This document shows positions 60,328 to 64,000 of a stretch of DNA of 64,000 nt, piece by piece (position 1 is the first letter of the stretch; every line of letters starts with the position of its first letter). Under the pieces are notes generated by a model, which was given only the letters and a program-made list of their open reading frames with translations, had not been told where the DNA came from and did no database searches. A program made the translations under genes and the position numbers. The stretch covers positions 674,344 through 738,343 of the forward strand of contig JALJCQ010000025.1 of NCBI GenBank assembly GCA_023091665.1, given 5' to 3'. Source of the DNA: Pythium myriotylum (Eukaryota > Oomycota > Peronosporomycetes > Pythiales > Pythiaceae).

Positions 60328-62220
60328 TTAATGCATGGCATCTCCCGAGCTGTTCTTGAAGTGGTCGTCGTAGATGTTGGCCCTGAACTCTGATGGACAG
60401 AGTATGTCTCGGAGGTTCCGTGGACGGCGGTAGCACACAGTGATCTTGATGTTGTGGGCTGCGAACTCGTCTTCAATACGGTGGGCTTGATAGATAGCTC
60501 GTAGTTGTTTCCGAGTTGGGCCGTTCGGGTCATAAGGCACAGACAAGAAGACTTGCTTGGGCTTGCCGAGTTCCGTGGTTGGCCGCGTCGTCTGTTGTGC
60601 TTCTTCTTGTAGCTTGGCGATTCTTTCGATGGCGTCGCGGAAATGGTCTCTAAGCTGGTTAGAGTTGTATCCGCGAGCTGCCAGGCGCTGGAAGAAGGCT
60701 CTGACTTGAGACAGGAAATCTTCCTTCCTGGTGTTCTGGCGGTAATACTTCTGGACAATGCCGATGATGAGGCCTTTCAGAACGCCTGGAGGGTGTGCGC
60801 TTTGAGCCGCGATGTAGAGATAGAGATTGAGCTCTTTCTCATGAGTTCGAGTCTCGTATCTCGTGTCGGATCGGCGGATTTTGAGGTCAAGAAACGGTGC
60901 TTCACGACCGCGTTCCATGTACGTCCAGCGAAGTCCTGGAATCGTGTTGAGGCGGATCTTGAAGAGTTCGAAAGCACGGGGATCTTTTCCGTCTTGCCAA
61001 ATCAAAAACACGTCGTCGATGTAGCGCTTGTAGAGCACGATGTAGTTGCTGAACTCTCGAAGGATGCTTCGCTCGTGATACGCTACGTAGAGTGATGCGT
61101 ACGTGGGGGCACATGGTGTTCCCATGGCGGTGCCCTTGATTTGCTTCCACACGCAGTCTCCGAACATGAACAAGTTCTCGTTCATGATGTAGTCGAGACC
61201 TTGGACGATCACATTCTCGAAGCGATGCTTCTCTTCTTGGAGCATGGCTTTGATTGTTGCGATGCCGATGTTGGTGGGGATGTTGGTGTAGAGCGAGACG
61301 GCGTCAAATGTGAACAAACGATGCTTGGGGCTGGGCTGAATCTGTCGAAGTTCAGTCAGCAGCGTGTCGGAGTCTCGAAGGTACGATGGCTGTCGCTGGA
61401 GCATGTCTTGCAACTGGAAATCGATCCACTTCGAGAGACCGGCTGTCGGTGTTCCGCAGCTGGCAATGATAGGGCGAATGGCGAGATCCTCCTTGTGGAG
61501 CTTTATCAGGCCATAGAAGCGTCCTAACTTGCACGAACTTGGATTACACTTGATGACAGCAACTTGTCGTTGGATGACTGGATCTTCACGGTACTGGTAG
61601 TTGAGTAGCATGTAGATCAGGTTCACTTTGGCTGCGATCCGTTGGATCTGGGTCTCTGGTCCGTTGGGAAGACGATACAATGGCGTGTATGTCTCCTCGT
61701 CACTCAGGTGATCAAGACACATGGAAGTGTACTGTGATCGAAGCATGAGCGTCGGGCCGAGGTTCTTGTCTGCCTGCACGACCATCAAGTTCGGATCATT
61801 TCGTAGCAATCGTAGCAAGTTGCGTTGGTTGCTGTCGAGGTTGAACTTGTGTCGGAAGGGATACTGTGCAATGAGTTCGGTCGCGTGTGACTTGATCGAC
61901 TCCAGTAAATCTTCTTGATGGCGTGGCAGGTGGTTTGGCTGGAAAGCAAGGTTTGGAACGTAGATCTTCGAGTTGTAGTCGCGGTCGCTGGAGTCAGCAA
62001 ACTGGACTGCAATTCGAAGAGACCGGACGAGTTTGGGGAAGATGGTAACTGGCGAGAGGGAAGAGCGTTGCGGCGGAGGTGTCGGGCAGAACTTGAGGTT
62101 CAGACCCAGGAGTCTCTTCAGACCTGGTGGAATCTTGGTGCCACGTGGTGTGAGATTGTGGAACGCGAGATTGCGAGGCAATGCGTCCACATCACAAGCC
62201 CTACGACAGCCGAAGATCAA
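60328..62220 (-). CDS. Penelope-like RT, unit 5
   Basis: Identical in translation to unit 1 RT. The intact RT copy closest to the chromosome end. Confidence 0.92.
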   Translation of the reverse strand: MIFGCRRACDVDALPRNLAFHNLTPRGTKIPPGLKRLLGLNLKFCPTPPPQRSSLSPVTIFPKLVRSLRIAVQFADSSDRDYNSKIYVPNLAFQPNHLPRHQEDLLESIKSHATELIAQYPFRHKFNLDSNQRNLLRLLRNDPNLMVVQADKNLGPTLMLRSQYTSMCLDHLSDEETYTPLYRLPNGPETQIQRIAAKVNLIYMLLNYQYREDPVIQRQVAVIKCNPSSCKLGRFYGLIKLHKEDLAIRPIIASCGTPTAGLSKWIDFQLQDMLQRQPSYLRDSDTLLTELRQIQPSPKHRLFTFDAVSLYTNIPTNIGIATIKAMLQEEKHRFENVIVQGLDYIMNENLFMFGDCVWKQIKGTAMGTPCAPTYASLYVAYHERSILREFSNYIVLYKRYIDDVFLIWQDGKDPRAFELFKIRLNTIPGLRWTYMERGREAPFLDLKIRRSDTRYETRTHEKELNLYLYIAAQSAHPPGVLKGLIIGIVQKYYRQNTRKEDFLSQVRAFFQRLAARGYNSNQLRDHFRDAIERIAKLQEEAQQTTRPTTELGKPKQVFLSVPYDPNGPTRKQLRAIYQAHRIEDEFAAHNIKITVCYRRPRNLRDILCPSEFRANIYDDHFKNSSGDAMH

Positions 62221-62252
62221 ACTGGCGTTGAAGAGATCCGAGCGGTCGCGTC

Positions 62253-63161
62253 TTATGATCGCGCGGTTTTGGCGCCGCGCGGCGGTTTGTCGGCGGCGTT
62301 GCTCCTTTTCCTTTTGCTTGCGCTTCGCGTGTTGCCGTTTCTTCCGCTGTTTGAGGCGGAAGTTCCCTTTGCGGCGTCGGCCTTTGGTGCAGGGTGCTTC
62401 TTGTTCTTGCTGACGGTCGCACCCTTCGCGCCAGCTCTGGCGTTTTTTCGTTCCTGTTGCTTTGGAACCTTCCGGTCGATACGGAGCTGTCGTAGTTCGT
62501 TCTTGATCGATTGTAGCTTGCGATCAATCAACACGTTCACGAGATCCTGGTTTGGAGTTTCCACCTCCATGTCGGCAGCCGCGGCTTGCTTGGCTTGCTT
62601 GTCGACGAGTCGGATGCTCGCATCAGCTTGGCTGTATCGTTCCGCAAGCTCAAACTGGGTCAGGCGAGCTTCGAACTCGTCCTTGGCATGGTGGTAGATG
62701 TCGACATATGCGTTCTCGTCTCGATCTTCTTCTTCCATGGCATCCCAGTTGATAGTGTCATACTTGCCGTTCGGGTCGGCTTTGCATGCGAGCTTGCAGT
62801 ACTCAAGTGCTCGATCTTGGAAATCGTCTCGGAGCTTCTGAACTTGGAGCTCAAGTTGTTCGAGTTCGGCTTTCTGTACGCTGAGGATGAGATCGAAGGC
62901 TTGGTGCTGAAACTGTAGCTTCAGAGCATCGAATTGATTCATCAGCGTGAGCACTCGAGTTGGAAGGGCCGTCTGGAGTTCGTTGGAGACAACAAGCTTG
63001 GCCTGTACTCGCAGGGATCTGGGTACTTCTTGGCGTTCGCGTTGTTGTTGCATCTTGCGGAGGCTCTCTTGCTTCGCGCTGAGCTTCCGGTGCAGCTTCT
63101 TATAGCGCTCCAGATACTCCAGGGTGGTCTTCATCAGTGGGCGCGGCAGACTACGATCCAT
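62253..63161 (-). CDS. Element ORF1, unit 5
   Basis: 302 aa, identical to unit 1 ORF1. ATG at 63161; its upstream promoter would be in truncated unit 6. Confidence 0.85.
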   Translation of the reverse strand: MDRSLPRPLMKTTLEYLERYKKLHRKLSAKQESLRKMQQQRERQEVPRSLRVQAKLVVSNELQTALPTRVLTLMNQFDALKLQFQHQAFDLILSVQKAELEQLELQVQKLRDDFQDRALEYCKLACKADPNGKYDTINWDAMEEEDRDENAYVDIYHHAKDEFEARLTQFELAERYSQADASIRLVDKQAKQAAAADMEVETPNQDLVNVLIDRKLQSIKNELRQLRIDRKVPKQQERKNARAGAKGATVSKNKKHPAPKADAAKGTSASNSGRNGNTRSASKRKRSNAADKPPRGAKTARS

Positions 63162-63222
63162 GGCGATGATGGAGAGTCTTTCCTTAATTGCTTCGTCACG
63201 CGGGGCTTGGTCTAGGGTTTAG

Positions 63223-63662
63223 AGAGGCTTGAAGTGACTTGCAAAGACTTGGTCAGGGAAACTACGACCCAAAGAGTTGCTCTATTACAGATGCAGGGGC
63301 TCTTTCGACTTGATGTCTTCGTCGGTGGGCGTCTTCGTGCTGAGTGGAAAATTGAAAACTGAGGAAGACCGCCGACCTCGCCCCCGGGTGCCTACGCTAA
63401 AGTCCTACGCTAGAGTCCTACGCTTCTGGGTTCTAGGGCTGGACAGGAACTTGAGTGTTCTGGGTCTGCGTGTCTGTGCTGCTGGGGTCTTGAGACACGT
63501 GAGAATATTCGACGTCCTGGGTTGAACATTCTCGAACATTCTCGGGAATATTCTCGAATGTTCGGTCGAACGTTCTCGAACCTTCGACAAACTTTTCGAC
63601 TGGGTTGGCCGAAATTTTCGTCTGGGTTTAGGGTTTAGGGTAGGGTTTGGGGTTGAGGGTCG
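63223..63662 (-). mobile_element. Penelope-like element unit 6, 5'-truncated (440 bp of 3' end)
   Basis: Matches unit 1 from 45338 to about 45777, then switches to AGGGTTTAGGG. The break lies in the element's own degenerate telomere-like tract, so telomerase healing or recombination there is possible. Heat-shock elements and core promoter are intact. Confidence 0.92.
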
Positions 63663-63692
63663 AGGGTTTAGGGTTTAGGGTTTAGGGTTTAG
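63663..63692 (+). repeat. Short telomere tract between partial units 6 and 7
   Basis: About four TTTAGGG units between two truncated element ends, evidence of alternating telomere-repeat addition and element attachment. Confidence 0.93.
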
Positions 63693-63746
63693 AGAGGCTT
63701 GAAGTGACTTGCAAAGACTTGGTCAGGGAAACTACGACCCAAAGAG
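63693..63746 (-). mobile_element. Penelope-like element unit 7, 54-bp 3' terminal fragment
   Basis: Identical to the terminal 54 bp of the units (AGAGGCTTGAAG...CCCAAAGAG), then GTTTTAGGG. An extreme 5' truncation capped by telomere repeats. Confidence 0.92.
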
Positions 63747-64000
63747 GTTTTAGGGTTTAGGGTTTAGGGTTTAGGGTTTAGGGTTTAGGGTTTAGGGTTT
63801 AGGGTTTAGGGTTTAGGGTTTAGGGTTTAGGGTTTAGGGTTTAGGGTTTAGGGTTTAGGGTTTAGGGTTTAGGGTTTAGGGTTTAGGGTTTAGGGTTTAG
63901 GGTTTAGGGTTTAGGGTTTAGGGTTTAGGGTTTAGGGTTTAGGGTTTAGGGTTTAGGGTTTAGGGTTTAGGGTTTAGGGTTTAGGGTTTAGGGTTTAGGA
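63747..64000 (+). repeat. Telomere, (TTTAGGG)n
   Basis: About 36 uninterrupted TTTAGGG units reach the window edge; the last base (A) breaks the pattern. G-rich strand 5' to 3' toward the right end, so the chromosome terminus is to the right. Confidence 0.97.

Larger units (their letters stand above)
59646..63222 (-). mobile_element. Penelope-like element unit 5
   Basis: The complete unit nearest the telomere. Its ORF1 (ATG at 63161) is preceded, on the telomere side, by the truncated unit 6 that still carries the promoter elements. Confidence 0.92.
45338..63746 (-). mobile_element. Telomeric array of endonuclease-less Penelope-like elements
   Basis: Five complete 3,577-bp units in direct tandem (45338, 48915, 52492, 56069, 59646), then a 440-bp partial (63223-63662) and a 54-bp partial (63693-63746). 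Coding strand is minus throughout, so the 5' ends face the telomere. Both partials keep the 3' end and lack the 5' end, and each is capped by TTTAGGG repeats. This is the polarity expected if cDNA synthesis starts on the 3' G-rich overhang. Protein differences among complete units are two: RT Cys230Phe (54378) and ORF1 Gly296Val (55121), both in unit 3. Known endonuclease-deficient telomeric Penelope-like elements (Athena, Coprina) provide the precedent. Confidence 0.93.

Noticed and set aside
45338..63222. LTR retrotransposon or satellite array
   Set aside because: No long terminal repeats, integrase, protease or RNase H seen; the RT has Penelope-type motifs and the units carry intact coding frames.

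Overview
The window looks like a chromosome end from an oomycete (stramenopile). The right end is an uninterrupted plant-type telomere of (TTTAGGG)n, with the G-rich strand running off the window edge. Introns are short (about 60-80 nt) with GT..AG ends. The gene set fits an oomycete: a Crinkler-type P-loop NTPase, an MLO-like protein with EF-hands, an ankyrin-ROCO GTPase and clustered Cys/His 'HGGG' repeat proteins. A sequence close to the oomycete core-promoter consensus also occurs in the mobile elements. I cannot name a genus.

Layout, left to right. (1) 1-15.4 kb: three tandem paralogues on the + strand coding for large surface-type proteins. They combine beta-trefoil (ricin-B-fold lectin) units, acidic/proline-rich tandem repeats and an unrecognised C-terminal module. 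The third is about 3,340 aa with about 16 trefoils in 924-bp repeats. (2) 15.4-31.6 kb: ordinary gene-dense chromosome with an ALIX/BRO1 protein, two Cys/His-repeat proteins, a DOT1-fold methyltransferase, a Crinkler-like NTPase, glucose-6-phosphate dehydrogenase, an MLO-like protein and a secreted EGF-like protein. (3) 31.6-45.3 kb: a gene-poor subtelomeric zone with decayed fragments, an ankyrin-ROCO gene built almost one ankyrin repeat per exon, a CCCH-type protein, a 36-nt poly-C run, a long TC tract and a 75-bp direct repeat. (4) 45.3-64 kb: five complete, nearly identical head-to-tail copies of a 3,577-bp endonuclease-less Penelope-like retroelement, then two progressively 5'-truncated copies, each followed by telomere repeats, then the telomere.

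The retroelement array is the most interesting part. Each unit codes, on the strand pointing away from the telomere, a coiled-coil/basic ORF1 and a Penelope-type reverse transcriptase (RT) without a GIY-YIG endonuclease. The RT frame has no usable start near its beginning. It overlaps ORF1 by 271 nt in the -1 frame, and the overlap contains a textbook in-frame A_AAA_AAC slippery heptamer. Units join through about 1.5 telomere repeats, so the predicted RNA 3' end would be complementary to the telomeric G overhang. The element's own leader is only about 60 nt. The 3' untranslated part of the neighbouring, telomere-side unit holds three perfect tetrameric heat-shock elements spaced 22 bp apart and a 17/19 match to the oomycete core promoter, both pointing into the next ORF1. 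This would be a HeT-A-like arrangement in which each copy (including a truncated one) promotes its neighbour. Together these suggest a stress-inducible, self-promoting telomere-extending retroelement in an oomycete. The mechanism is inference; the sequence elements are read directly.
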